The notes under the pieces: generated by a model
Databases searched by the model: none
What the model was told of the DNA's origin: nothing
The model's input: only the letters and a program-made list of their open reading frames with translations
In this document: positions 15,201-21,168 of the stretch, one piece after another
Numbering within the stretch: position 1 is the stretch's first letter
Layout: every line of letters starts with the position of its first letter
Made by a program: the position numbers and the translations under genes
Assembly (NCBI GenBank): GCA_016934645.1
Contig: JAFGSL010000535.1
Coordinates: forward strand, 1-21,168
Length of the DNA: 21,168 nt
Direction: 5' to 3'
DNA from: Anaerolineae bacterium
Lineage (GTDB): Bacteria > Chloroflexota > Anaerolineae > B4-G1 > SLSP01

Positions 15201-17204
15201 GCCTTCGATGAGCCGGAACTGCGTCTCGTCGAAGCGGCGGCGGTGCAATTGGGCAACGCGCTGAACAATGCCGAATTATATCGCCTGATCCGTGAGCAGG
15301 CTGAGCGCGTTGGTAGCATGTTGCGCGCGCAACAGATCGAGGCGGCAAAGAACCAGGCCATCCTTGAGGGCATTGCCGATGGCGTGATGGTGGCCGACGA
15401 GAACGGTAAGGTGATTCTCTTCAATGCAGCGGCAGAGCGCATCCTCTCGATTGCGCGTGAGCAGGCATTAGGCCGTCCGCAGGACAGCATTCTAGGTCTC
15501 TACGGCAGCGCCGCGCGTGAGTGGCTGGCGCAGATCGAGTATTGGCGACAGGACCCCGGCGCGTATGGTACGGAGGAATTTCTGGTCCATCGTATGGAAG
15601 TGGGACGGCGCTTCGTCAGCGTTCACCTGTCGCCGGTTGTCTCGCCGTCCCAGGAGTTCCTGGGGGTCGTCTCGGTCTTCCGCGACATCACGTCTGAGGT
15701 GGAGGCCGATCGCGCCAAGAGCGATTTCGTGTCCACCGTTTCGCACGAGCTGCGCACACCGATGACGTCGATCGTGGGCTACGTTGATCTGGTCTTGATG
15801 GGCGCGACCGGGGCCTTGTCGGATATGCAGCGTGATTTTCTTAAGCGGGTAAAGACCAACGCCGAGCGCCTGACTACGTTGGTCAACGATCTACTCGACA
15901 TTTCCCGCATCGAGACTGGGCGTGTGGTATTGCAACTGTCGCCGGTTGCCATAGAAGACATCGTCGGGCAGGTGGTAGACCTGGTGCATCCCAAAGTGGA
16001 GGAAAAGGAACAGCACCTTTATACCGTGTTACCTGCCGATCTTCCCAAGGTATACGGTGATCACGATCGCCTGGCGCAAATTTTGACCAATATTGTGGGC
16101 AATGCTTACAAATACACGCCTGTGGGAGGGGAGATTAGCATCTACGCTTATGTCCGGGATGCGAAGATGTATGTGGCTGTATCCGATACGGGTATTGGTA
16201 TTGCGCCTGAAAATCAGAAGAAACTTTTCTCGCGTTTCTACAGGGTCGAGGATGATCCTGCTGTCTACGAGGTATCTGGGACAGGGCTGGGGTTGGCGAT
16301 CTCGCTGTCCTTGATCCAGATGCATGGTGGCAATATTTCTCTGGATAGTGTGTTGGGGAAGGGGAGTATCTTCACGTTCTCTGTGCCGCTGGCCGAGGGT
16401 GAGTCGACCGAGGATGCCGGGACGCCGCCGCCACGCATCGCCGGAGAGGCTCAGGTGACGGTGCTGGTGGTTGAAGATGATCGCGAAAGCTCCGATCTGT
16501 TGAAGTTGATGTTACAGCGAGAGGATATCGAATTCTTGACCGCGAGTTCCGGCGAGCAAGCATTGCATATAGCGCGCGAAAAGCGCCCTGATTTGATCAC
16601 ACTGGATATTCGCCTGCCGGATCTGGATGGATTTGAGGTGTTGCAGTTGCTTAAACGCGATGTTATGACGGCCGATATTCCAGTGGTCATTGTCTCTGTA
16701 ACGCAGGATCGGCAGCGGGGGCTGCGTATGGGAGCGACGGAATTCCTGGTCAAGCCATTGGACGAACAGCGGTTACGGGAGGTCATTTTGCCGTTGCTCG
16801 ACCGTAAGGAAACCGTTGTGGTTGCTGGGCACGACCGTGGTTTGCTCGACCCGCTCCGTGCGGCGCTGCACGTGCGCGGTATGAATGTCCGCACGGCCCG
16901 GCGTGGCGAGAGTGCACTCGATCTAGTGCGTGAGGCGCATCCGGCGGCCATTGTTGTGGATCAACAGTTGCCCGATATGGATGGCTATCAGATCGTGCAG
17001 AATCTCAGGCAAGACGCGGGCACGGCTGACATCCCCGTTATGTTATTGGCCGAAGACGGGCTACAAGGCGAGCACTTTGGAAATGGCAGCGACGGCGTTG
17101 GGCCGGTACAATTTACTGTAAAACCATTTTCCGTTGAGAAACTCGCGACCAACGTTGCTGAACTGGTTCGCAGTTTCGTTTCATCCAGGGAAACGGTGTA
17201 CTGA
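12219..17204 (+). CDS. giant soluble hybrid histidine kinase (multi-GAF, PAS, HisKA, HATPase, two receivers)
   Basis: About 1661 residues, no transmembrane segment seen, so cytoplasmic. GTG 12219 has GGAGG (12207-12211) at a good distance; a TTG at 12216 is the alternative. Approximate domains: a degenerate GAF-like region 10-135, GAF 165-310, GAF 335-478, GAF with insertion 495-665, GAF 685-830, coiled coil 830-860, GAF 865-1025, PAS 1040-1160. HisKA has phospho-acceptor His1176 in VSHELRTP. HATPase shows the N box NIVGNAYKYTP, DTGIGIAP and GTGLGLAIS. Receiver 1 (about 1412-1530) is canonical with the acceptor in LDIRLPD near 1463. Receiver 2 (about 1535-1655) keeps an acceptor in VVDQQLPD near 1581, but its acidic pocket is reduced (VVAGHDRG). 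It should integrate several cytoplasmic signals. Ligands cannot be read. Confidence 0.95.
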   Translation: MKGLQALSARLLAASSVESLWEITLDEAVQWCEADAGAWIWVTPESTVGPVHGAVASCNFSTWQVALTHDEEAVEARCWGLSEEMSDFALSVPLSGEVWNGWLVLARQTPFTEDDVERAGGAVALAQIAATGMGRFERVDQARASQVQELETMQRMERLIGESLNLETTMDVILETLSGLIPYDAGEITLFDAEQGVLLSQATRTNATARRSVQNKGVLYRIDEGLSGWLARKCRPLLIDDVLEAETAEPKNETLKLWARSFLGVPMVAHGELVGTLEIAAAKPGQFTEHHQKLAEIFGGQAAIAIENARLYSQTDAELRRRLEALEALQRITRDITATIDLNYILNGVLEEAIRFSGATAGLIALSDGEGFELQTSRGYDEAALGDLERSLASEFLTRQDTIYIPDTQKLPNAESFPPGARTLLVEPVFYEERLAAAILVQANQPAAFAPTVLEFIAGLAVQTSIAVGNTRRYQEQLERGELMHKRAEQMALLLEVSRTMRSDRPLEETLLDIAYAVQEGTGFNIVLISVVEGVTLHRVAGAGIPLARLEQMKQVRHSWPHIQSLFQERFRLGRCYYIPAEYYDSVLVGLDVFVPETEEVVVRQPGMWHPKDSFIIPLYASHGEIVGMMSVDNPLDRRVPTALTAEVIEVFAAQVALAIENNRLVEDLRRQLNTLRLFNELSRSITTKLDLPLVLNTVVQSVTNLLDYDYATVFLHSKVGERFVPLATSGYALDLVDEPTFDQRVGRVVQTGMPLIVEDAAADSRYKSGPVSIGSSLMVPLMVEGRSVGVLAAERKITGDFTPTEVATLTALADQVAVAVENARLFEEVKRFNEELELRVVERTRELAEALEGLRLQRDRSNVLYHIASELVASLDMDRVLSQALSLLQKAVKASRSAVILLDNNNGQLFYRAAIGHTEPIPPGGRRAPFNRQDGVIGWVFTHKKALIIPNASKDKRCVVGIERSVRSVLAAPIVGGAGESLGVILMQSPLEGAFDEPELRLVEAAAVQLGNALNNAELYRLIREQAERVGSMLRAQQIEAAKNQAILEGIADGVMVADENGKVILFNAAAERILSIAREQALGRPQDSILGLYGSAAREWLAQIEYWRQDPGAYGTEEFLVHRMEVGRRFVSVHLSPVVSPSQEFLGVVSVFRDITSEVEADRAKSDFVSTVSHELRTPMTSIVGYVDLVLMGATGALSDMQRDFLKRVKTNAERLTTLVNDLLDISRIETGRVVLQLSPVAIEDIVGQVVDLVHPKVEEKEQHLYTVLPADLPKVYGDHDRLAQILTNIVGNAYKYTPVGGEISIYAYVRDAKMYVAVSDTGIGIAPENQKKLFSRFYRVEDDPAVYEVSGTGLGLAISLSLIQMHGGNISLDSVLGKGSIFTFSVPLAEGESTEDAGTPPPRIAGEAQVTVLVVEDDRESSDLLKLMLQREDIEFLTASSGEQALHIAREKRPDLITLDIRLPDLDGFEVLQLLKRDVMTADIPVVIVSVTQDRQRGLRMGATEFLVKPLDEQRLREVILPLLDRKETVVVAGHDRGLLDPLRAALHVRGMNVRTARRGESALDLVREAHPAAIVVDQQLPDMDGYQIVQNLRQDAGTADIPVMLLAEDGLQGEHFGNGSDGVGPVQFTVKPFSVEKLATNVAELVRSFVSSRETVY

Positions 17205-17217
17205 AGGAGTCGTGAGC

Positions 17218-17595
17218 ATGGTCAGAATCTTGGTCGCAGAAGATGAGCGTGACATTCGGGAGTTGATAGCTTTTACCCTGCGTTTTGCCGGGTTCGAGGT
17301 TGAGTTGGCGAGCAATGGCGCGGAGGCGGTGGAAAAAGCGCCTGATGTCGTTCCCGATCTGATTTTGATGGATGTGCGGATGCCACGGATGACCGGGTAC
17401 CAGGCGTGTGAAGCGTTGAAGGAGAACCCTGTCACGCGGGATATTCCCGTGATCTTCCTTTCTGCGAAGGGACAGGAGAGCGAGATCCAGGAAGGCTTGG
17501 AAGTTGGGGCGATGGAATATATCCTCAAACCTTTTGCGCCGGATGAACTCACCGCGCAAGTACATAGGATTCTTAAAGAAATTGGTAAGGTGTGA
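17218..17595 (+). CDS. CheY-like single-domain response regulator
   Basis: A 125-residue receiver with no output domain. The pocket is AEDE (7-10), the phospho-acceptor is Asp52 in LMDVRMP, Ser82 is the switch residue, and Lys104 is in LKPF. ATG 17218 is chosen because AAGGAG at 17204-17209 is 8 nt upstream; an in-frame GTG at 17212 is too close to it. It begins 13 bases after the kinase stop, so it is probably a phosphorelay intermediate or diffusible output of that kinase. Confidence 0.9.
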   Translation: MVRILVAEDERDIRELIAFTLRFAGFEVELASNGAEAVEKAPDVVPDLILMDVRMPRMTGYQACEALKENPVTRDIPVIFLSAKGQESEIQEGLEVGAMEYILKPFAPDELTAQVHRILKEIGKV

Positions 17596-17617
17596 CGCAT
17601 AAAGTGGAGCTCAGTTT

Positions 17618-18406
17618 ATGAGTGCGATTATCCTTGAGAGCAGTCTCGTTCATTACGAGGCTTTAGGACGTGGTAAGCCGTTGCTGTTTCTTCACGACTG
17701 GCTTGGCTCGTGGCGTTACTGGGTGCCCACGATGGTTGATATGTCCTCTTCTTTCCGCGCGTACGCTTTGGATTTCTGGGGATTTGGAGATTCTGATAAG
17801 GTGGTGACGCGATACAGCATCCCCGGATATGTGGCGCAGCTCGAACTTTTCATGGATCAGATGGGCATCAACAGCGTGCCGGTCATTGGTCATGGTTTGG
17901 GTGGGGTGGTGGGTGCGCACTTCGCTCAAGCGCATCCTGAGCGCGTCGAGCAGTTGCTGACGGTCTGCACACCTCTGGCCAGCAGTGATATCGCGCGTTC
18001 TTTAAGTAGCTATACCGGCGGCGATAATCCGGCTAAGGTTATCCTGGGCCGCCGTTTGAAGACGTATGAGGAAGTCGATATCGAGGCCGGCAAAACCGAT
18101 GCCAACGCCGTGGTACAGAGCGTGAAGTCGGTGCTGGGGCACGACCTGCTGGACGTGTTGGAGAACCTGGACATCCCTGTGCTGTTGGTTTGTGGGCGGG
18201 AAGACCCTATCATCCAGGTGCCGGATGACGATGTGTTAGAAGACCTGGACTACAACGTATACCCGTTTGTTTTCGAGACTGTACAGCACTATCCCATGTT
18301 GGAGGAAACCAGCAAATTCAACCGGTTGTTGCGGGATTTCCTGGTCCACAAGGATAACTGGGACGAGATTGAAGTGAAGGATGAATGGAAACGCCGCATG
18401 CGGTAA
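17618..18406 (+). CDS. alpha/beta-hydrolase-fold protein with nucleophile Ser replaced by Gly
   Basis: A 262-residue paralogue of the hydrolase at 7334, the same length and aligned at the landmarks: LVHYEALGRGKP, LHDWLGSW and LDFWGFGDS. The nucleophile elbow reads GHGLGG, so residue 93 is glycine (codon GGT at 17894-17896) where the paralogue has serine. The acid Asp196 (GREDPI) and base His224 (VQHYPMLEE) remain. Ordinary serine hydrolase chemistry is therefore not expected. It may be a binding or scaffold protein, or use a different mechanism, as some cofactor-free dioxygenases and receptors of this fold do. GGAG precedes the ATG by 8 nt. It follows the CheY-like gene by 22 bases, placing it in the signalling operon. 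The C-terminal tail (about 244-262) is highly charged. Confidence 0.88.
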   Translation: MSAIILESSLVHYEALGRGKPLLFLHDWLGSWRYWVPTMVDMSSSFRAYALDFWGFGDSDKVVTRYSIPGYVAQLELFMDQMGINSVPVIGHGLGGVVGAHFAQAHPERVEQLLTVCTPLASSDIARSLSSYTGGDNPAKVILGRRLKTYEEVDIEAGKTDANAVVQSVKSVLGHDLLDVLENLDIPVLLVCGREDPIIQVPDDDVLEDLDYNVYPFVFETVQHYPMLEETSKFNRLLRDFLVHKDNWDEIEVKDEWKRRMR

Positions 18407-18424
18407 TGCGTGGATGTTAAATTG

Positions 18425-19198
18425 ATGAAGAAAACGACCGTGAGCACTGACCCCTGGGCTTTGGGATGGATGATACGTGTTTTGGTTTTGCTGGCCCTCC
18501 TCGCAGCCTTTGGGGTACCGATGGGGGTGATTCCGATTGTCGCGGTGGAATCGGATACCGCTGCACCAGACCCTGAAAATTCCGGTCTGGTCGTGATCCC
18601 GCTCAATGCACCCACACCCACTGCGACGGCGGTTCCTGCGCCGTCCCTCACGGTCACGCCACACACGCCGCGCATTGGCATCATTGCCGGGCACAGTGGC
18701 AGCGACAGTGGCGCGATCTGCGCTGATGGGTTGCAGGAAGTGGACGTGAATCGCGATATTGCGCGACGGGTCGTCGCTTTGCTGGCGCAAAGAGGTTGGA
18801 CTGTCGATCTGCTGGATGAATTTGATGTGCGTCTCAACGGCTATCAGGCCGATGCACTGCTCTCTATCCATGCCGATTCTTGCAACGTGCCGGGTAAGTC
18901 TGGCTTCAAAATTACCCGTGCTGAAGCGGGGTTTCACACACCCTCGGCGGATGTGCTGGTCGATTGCCTCATGCGCCACTACGCGGCGCGCACTGGATTG
19001 GAGTTCGATCCTTACACTATCACTTACGATATGACACGTTATCACGCTTATTACGAAATCGACCGCAACACCCCTGCTGCCATTATCGAAGCTGGCTTTA
19101 TGCTGGACGACCGCGAACTTTTGACCCAACGTCCTGACGTGGTGGCGTCGGGAATTGCGGATGGCCTCGTCTGTTTCATCGAAGGTGAATCCCCCTAA
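18425..19198 (+). CDS. N-acetylmuramoyl-L-alanine amidase (Amidase_3), membrane-anchored
   Basis: A zinc amidase that cuts the bond between muramic acid and the stem peptide of peptidoglycan. Numbering from ATG 18425, a hydrophobic segment at about 16-41 (MIRVLVLLALLAAFGV...) anchors or exports the protein, then a Pro/Thr-rich linker reaches about 82. The catalytic domain has zinc ligands His90 (AGHSGSDSG), Glu105 (GLQEVDVN) and His149 (SIHADS), and the catalytic Glu222 (AIIEAGF). All are present. The start is uncertain: GTG 18410 is in frame and no strong ribosome binding site is seen for either. It lies close behind the hydrolase paralogue, so it may belong to the signalling operon and link it to cell wall remodelling. 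Confidence 0.85.
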   Translation: MKKTTVSTDPWALGWMIRVLVLLALLAAFGVPMGVIPIVAVESDTAAPDPENSGLVVIPLNAPTPTATAVPAPSLTVTPHTPRIGIIAGHSGSDSGAICADGLQEVDVNRDIARRVVALLAQRGWTVDLLDEFDVRLNGYQADALLSIHADSCNVPGKSGFKITRAEAGFHTPSADVLVDCLMRHYAARTGLEFDPYTITYDMTRYHAYYEIDRNTPAAIIEAGFMLDDRELLTQRPDVVASGIADGLVCFIEGESP

Positions 19199-19275
19199 TC
19201 ATTCGTAAAGCTGTGGCCGATCTTCTGACCGTGCCCCCCCCCGCACACACCCTGGCAATTTGCTTGTCCTCAAAT

Positions 19276-19303
19276 TTGCACTTTGTGCTGATCGGTATAC
19301 AAT
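19276..19303 (+). promoter_or_regulatory. candidate ssb promoter
   Basis: TTGCAC at 19276-19281 and TACAAT at 19298-19303, separated by 16 bp, about 45 bases before the ssb start. Good match to a housekeeping promoter. Confidence 0.5.
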
Positions 19304-19349
19304 TCATTTGGTTTGTATATATTCCCCATAACGCAAAGGAGGCAACGCA

Positions 19350-19775
19350 ATGGCATATCAAAAGCTGATCATCGTTGGTAATCTGGGCCGTGATCCAGAG
19401 ATGCGTTACACGCCGGATGGGACGCCGGTGACTACGCTGAATATAGCGACATCTTTCCGGTGGAATAGTCCCGATGGCTCTAAGAACGAGGAAACGACGT
19501 GGTTTCGTGTGACTGCTTGGCGGAGGGATGCAGAAATTGCAGCACAGTATCTTACTAAAGGACGTCAGGTTATGATCGAGGGGCGCCTTACTCCTGACAA
19601 GGCGACGGGCGGCCCGAGAATCTGGACTCGACAAGATGGCACGGCTGGGGCTAGTTATGAAGTTAGAGCCGATCGGATCGTGCTATTAGCTGACCGTGGC
19701 GGCGAGATGGCGGGCGCTCCGGGCGCGGCGGAAGCCCCTGAAGAGTACGAGGCAGAAGGCGACATTCCGTTCTAG
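19350..19775 (+). CDS. ssb: single-stranded DNA-binding protein
   Basis: A 141-residue SSB. The OB fold occupies about 1-110, with the family start MAYQKLIIVGNLGRDPEMRYTPDG and the TTWFRVTAWRR...AAQYLTKGRQVMIEGRL core. The linker is unusually short (about 111-128, GGEMAGAPGAAEAPEE), and the acidic tail ends in EGDIPF, the tip that recruits repair and replication partners. AAAGGAGG at 19335-19342 is a very strong ribosome binding site. It binds single-stranded DNA in replication, recombination and repair. It is followed by a strong terminator, so it is largely separate from the DUF3467 and translin genes. Confidence 0.97.
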   Translation: MAYQKLIIVGNLGRDPEMRYTPDGTPVTTLNIATSFRWNSPDGSKNEETTWFRVTAWRRDAEIAAQYLTKGRQVMIEGRLTPDKATGGPRIWTRQDGTAGASYEVRADRIVLLADRGGEMAGAPGAAEAPEEYEAEGDIPF

Positions 19776-19803
19776 AAAACGGGAGTGCAGTGTGTGAGAT
19801 ATA

Positions 19804-19830
19804 CAGAGGGGCATATATGCCCCTCTGTTC
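19804..19830 (+). terminator. Rho-independent terminator after ssb
   Basis: A perfect inverted repeat, CAGAGGGGCATA (19804-19815) with its complement TATGCCCCTCTG (19816-19827), followed by TTCCTT. It lies 28 bases after the ssb stop. The stem is strong, the T-run is broken by two C residues. Confidence 0.75.
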
Positions 19831-19873
19831 CTTGTCAGAGATACAATGCAAGGGTAAACGTGAACTCATGGCG

Positions 19874-19882
19874 TGGTATAAT
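19874..19882 (+). promoter_or_regulatory. extended -10 promoter overlapping the ribosome binding site of the DUF3467 gene
   Basis: TGG followed by a perfect TATAAT (19877-19882). It directly abuts GGAGG (19883-19887), five bases before the ATG at 19893. A transcript from this box would start near the start codon and lack the ribosome binding site, so either this promoter makes a nearly leaderless mRNA or one of the two elements is fortuitous. Confidence 0.45.
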
Positions 19883-19892
19883 GGAGGTACCT

Positions 19893-20210
19893 ATGTCAGC
19901 AAAACCTAAATCGCTCAACGTTGAATTGCCCGCCGGTCTGGAACCCATCTACGCGAACTTCGCGCTGATTTCCCATTCCCCTTCCGAAATCATTATGGAC
20001 CTGGCGCAAATGCTGCCCAACCAACCACAGGTGCGGGTGAAGGCGCGTGTGGTAGTCACGCCTCTGAACGCGAAGTTGTTACTGCGAGCATTGCAGGATA
20101 ACCTTGCCAAATACGAGGCCAACTACGGGGAGATCGTCGTCCCAGGTCACGGCGATGACCTAGCCCGTGAGTTCTTTAGCGGCGTGCGTCCGCCGGATGG
20201 GGAGGGATAG
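19893..20210 (+). CDS. DUF3467 family protein
   Basis: A 105-residue protein that matches the DUF3467 family: LEPIYANFALISHSPSEIIMDLAQMLP, then a VKARVVVTPLNAKLLLRALQDNLAKYEANYGEI segment. The frame is open upstream to 19785, but ATG 19893 has GGAGG 5 nt upstream and fits the family start. No catalytic motif is evident; function of the family is not established. The stop is one base from the next start codon, with a strong GGGGAGGG inside the end of this gene, so it is co-expressed with the translin-like gene. Confidence 0.85.
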   Translation: MSAKPKSLNVELPAGLEPIYANFALISHSPSEIIMDLAQMLPNQPQVRVKARVVVTPLNAKLLLRALQDNLAKYEANYGEIVVPGHGDDLAREFFSGVRPPDGEG

Positions 20211-20211
20211 T

Positions 20212-20853
20212 ATGGTCGACAAGTTGCAAGTATGGTTCGATCAATTGGCCGAGGCTGCGCAGGCCGACTTAGAAGCGCGCAATCGGGCCCGCGACGAGGC
20301 GCTCAGCAAGAGCCGCGAACTAATCCGCCTGTGTTCCAGCGCTATCCGCGCGGGTCATCGCAATGTTTGGGATGAAGCCAATGAATTGTTGACCCAGGCC
20401 GAGGCCGTAGGACGCCAGATGCAAGCACTCCTGACCCCTTTCCCTGACTTGTTCTACGCTGGTTACACACAGGATGCGCTGAAAGAGTTGGTCGAAGCGC
20501 GGATCACGTTGGCGCTTATCTCGGACGGTGCATTGCCGGCACTCGATGCCCTGAATGTGCCCTACAACACCTATCTCAACGGGGTGTGCGAGGCGGCTAG
20601 CGAACTACGACGGCGCTGTTTGGACGTGATGCGCCAGGGTGCGATGGATGAAGCTGAGCGGTTGCTGGCGGCGATGGACGCAGCCTACGAGGTCTTGATG
20701 TCGTTCAGCTACCCCGACGCGATTACCGGTGGTCTGCGCCGTCGTGTCGATCAACTGCGCGGCGTCTTGGAGCGCACGCGCGGTGATCTCACCAACAGTT
20801 TGCAGATGCAGCGTCTCCTGCGTGCTCTGGAAAACGCTGAGACCCGCGAATAA
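20212..20853 (+). CDS. translin family protein
   Basis: A 213-residue, almost wholly helical protein resembling translins of archaea and some bacteria. Landmarks are RDEALSKSRELIRLCSSAIRAGHR near the N-terminus, LFYAGYTQDALKELVEARITLAL, ELRRRCLDVMRQGAMDEAERLLAAMDAAYEVLMSFSYPDAITGGLRRRVDQLRGVLERTRGDLT. Translin in eukaryotes binds single-stranded DNA and RNA as an octamer. Bacterial roles are not settled. ATG 20212 follows the DUF3467 stop by one base. Proximity to ssb may reflect a shared theme of single-stranded nucleic acid handling, although a terminator separates them. Confidence 0.75.
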   Translation: MVDKLQVWFDQLAEAAQADLEARNRARDEALSKSRELIRLCSSAIRAGHRNVWDEANELLTQAEAVGRQMQALLTPFPDLFYAGYTQDALKELVEARITLALISDGALPALDALNVPYNTYLNGVCEAASELRRRCLDVMRQGAMDEAERLLAAMDAAYEVLMSFSYPDAITGGLRRRVDQLRGVLERTRGDLTNSLQMQRLLRALENAETRE

Positions 20854-20856
20854 AGT

Positions 20857-20884
20857 TTGACAGGCATTGAAAATCGTTTATAAG
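20857..20884 (+). promoter_or_regulatory. candidate promoter for ATP sulfurylase
   Basis: A perfect TTGACA at 20857-20862 and TATAAG at 20879-20884 with 16 bp between. Predicted start near 20891, just ahead of the ACGCGT repeat. Confidence 0.55.
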
Positions 20885-20894
20885 AGCATTGACG

Positions 20895-20922
20895 TATCAC
20901 GCGTGACGCGTAACGCGTGATA
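20895..20922. repeat. inverted repeat built of three ACGCGT hexamers
   Basis: TATCACGCGT (20895-20904) and ACGCGTGATA (20913-20922) form a perfect 10-bp inverted repeat around an 8-bp spacer. Three ACGCGT hexamers start at 20899, 20906 and 20913, a 7-bp period. Related CGTA-rich bases continue to about 20940. It sits at or just after the predicted transcription start of the ATP sulfurylase gene, so it could be an operator, a leader hairpin, or a simple expanding repeat. Confidence 0.6.
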
Positions 20923-20952
20923 TGTAATACGTAATTCGTAAGGAGTTTTTCT

Positions 20953-21168
20953 GTGACTCAACAACAGGCTGATGATCTTCTAATCCCTCCTTATGGAGGA
21001 AAACTTGTTGATTTGGTCGTCTCCGGTGCAGAGTGCGAGGCACTGATGGCCGAGGCGAATCATTACCCTTCTTTGCAAATCACCGACCGCAACCTGTGCG
21101 ATCTCGAATTGCTGGCGGTGGGTGGTTTTTCGCCGCTAGATCGTTTTATGTCCAAAGCGAACTACCAG
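20953..21168 (+). CDS. sat: sulfate adenylyltransferase (ATP sulfurylase), N-terminal part
   Basis: The frame from GTG 20953 runs off the window; 72 residues are visible. It opens IPPYGGKLVDLVVSGAECEALMAEANHYPSLQITDRNLCDLELLAVGGFSPLDRFMSKANYQ-like sequence, the PUA-like N-terminal domain of ATP sulfurylase, which makes adenylylsulfate from sulfate and ATP in assimilation, or runs in reverse in sulfur oxidation. The ATP-binding motifs lie outside the window. AAGGAG at 20940-20945 is 7 nt from the GTG, confirming the start. Confidence 0.9.
   Translation, partial: MTQQQADDLLIPPYGGKLVDLVVSGAECEALMAEANHYPSLQITDRNLCDLELLAVGGFSPLDRFMSKANYQ

Noticed and set aside
18236..19129. 297-codon minus-strand frame opposite the amidase
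   Set aside because: The plus strand has all amidase zinc and catalytic residues; the antisense product is rich in His and Arg with no known fold.
19234..19242. Run of nine C residues upstream of ssb as a phase-variation tract
   Set aside because: It is about 35 bases upstream of the candidate ssb promoter -35 box and outside any reading frame, so there is no evidence for switching; it may simply be prone to sequencing error.
1..21168. CRISPR arrays, tRNA or rRNA genes, insertion sequences, prophage
   Set aside because: No regularly spaced direct repeats, tRNA-like cloverleaf sequence, transposase or phage protein was recognised on reading both strands.

Overview
The window looks like a bacterial chromosome segment, most plausibly from the phylum Chloroflexota (Anaerolineae or a relative). 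The reasons are the soluble multi-GAF hybrid histidine kinase, a DUF4388 protein paired with a CvnD-like small GTPase, the mixture of repair, isoprenoid and signalling genes, and several GTG starts. This is an inference from gene content and protein style; no rRNA or other marker lets me name a genus.

Layout. (1) 1-3543, minus strand: two tandem genes for 1-deoxy-D-xylulose-5-phosphate synthase (DXS). The left copy runs off the window edge. The copies share promoter-proximal sequence, so the duplication included the regulatory region. (2) 3735-5673, plus strand: recN, then a 33-codon candidate membrane microprotein. (3) 5749-5823: a strongly structured leader with two mutually exclusive pairings, just before a DUF4388 gene and its CvnD-like GTPase. 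(4) 7334-11181: a tight run of four genes: an alpha/beta hydrolase, a cysteine-rich V4R-like protein, a left-handed beta-helix protein, and a protein closely resembling cyanobacterial acyl-ACP reductase, with the active-site cysteine in place. (5) 11288-18406: a signalling block of a receiver protein with a degenerate GGDEF domain, a ~1660-residue hybrid kinase (six GAF-type domains, PAS, HisKA, HATPase, two receivers), a CheY-like receiver, and a second alpha/beta hydrolase whose nucleophile serine is glycine. (6) 18425-19198: a membrane-anchored N-acetylmuramoyl-L-alanine amidase. (7) 19350-20853: ssb, a strong palindromic terminator, a DUF3467 protein and a translin-family protein. (8) 20953 to the end: the start of ATP sulfurylase, behind a promoter with an unusual ACGCGT repeat.

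How it may work together. Regions 3 to 6 are collinear with small gaps and could form one functional cassette. It would combine a GTPase module and a large cytoplasmic phosphorelay with lipid-type enzymes (acyl-ACP reductase-like protein, hydrolase) and a wall amidase. This is the best candidate here for an undescribed system: signalling-controlled fatty aldehyde or cell-envelope chemistry. The link is inferred from gene order and is not shown by the sequence. The duplicated DXS genes point to extra or separately regulated isoprenoid supply. I saw no tRNA, rRNA, CRISPR array, insertion sequence or prophage gene.
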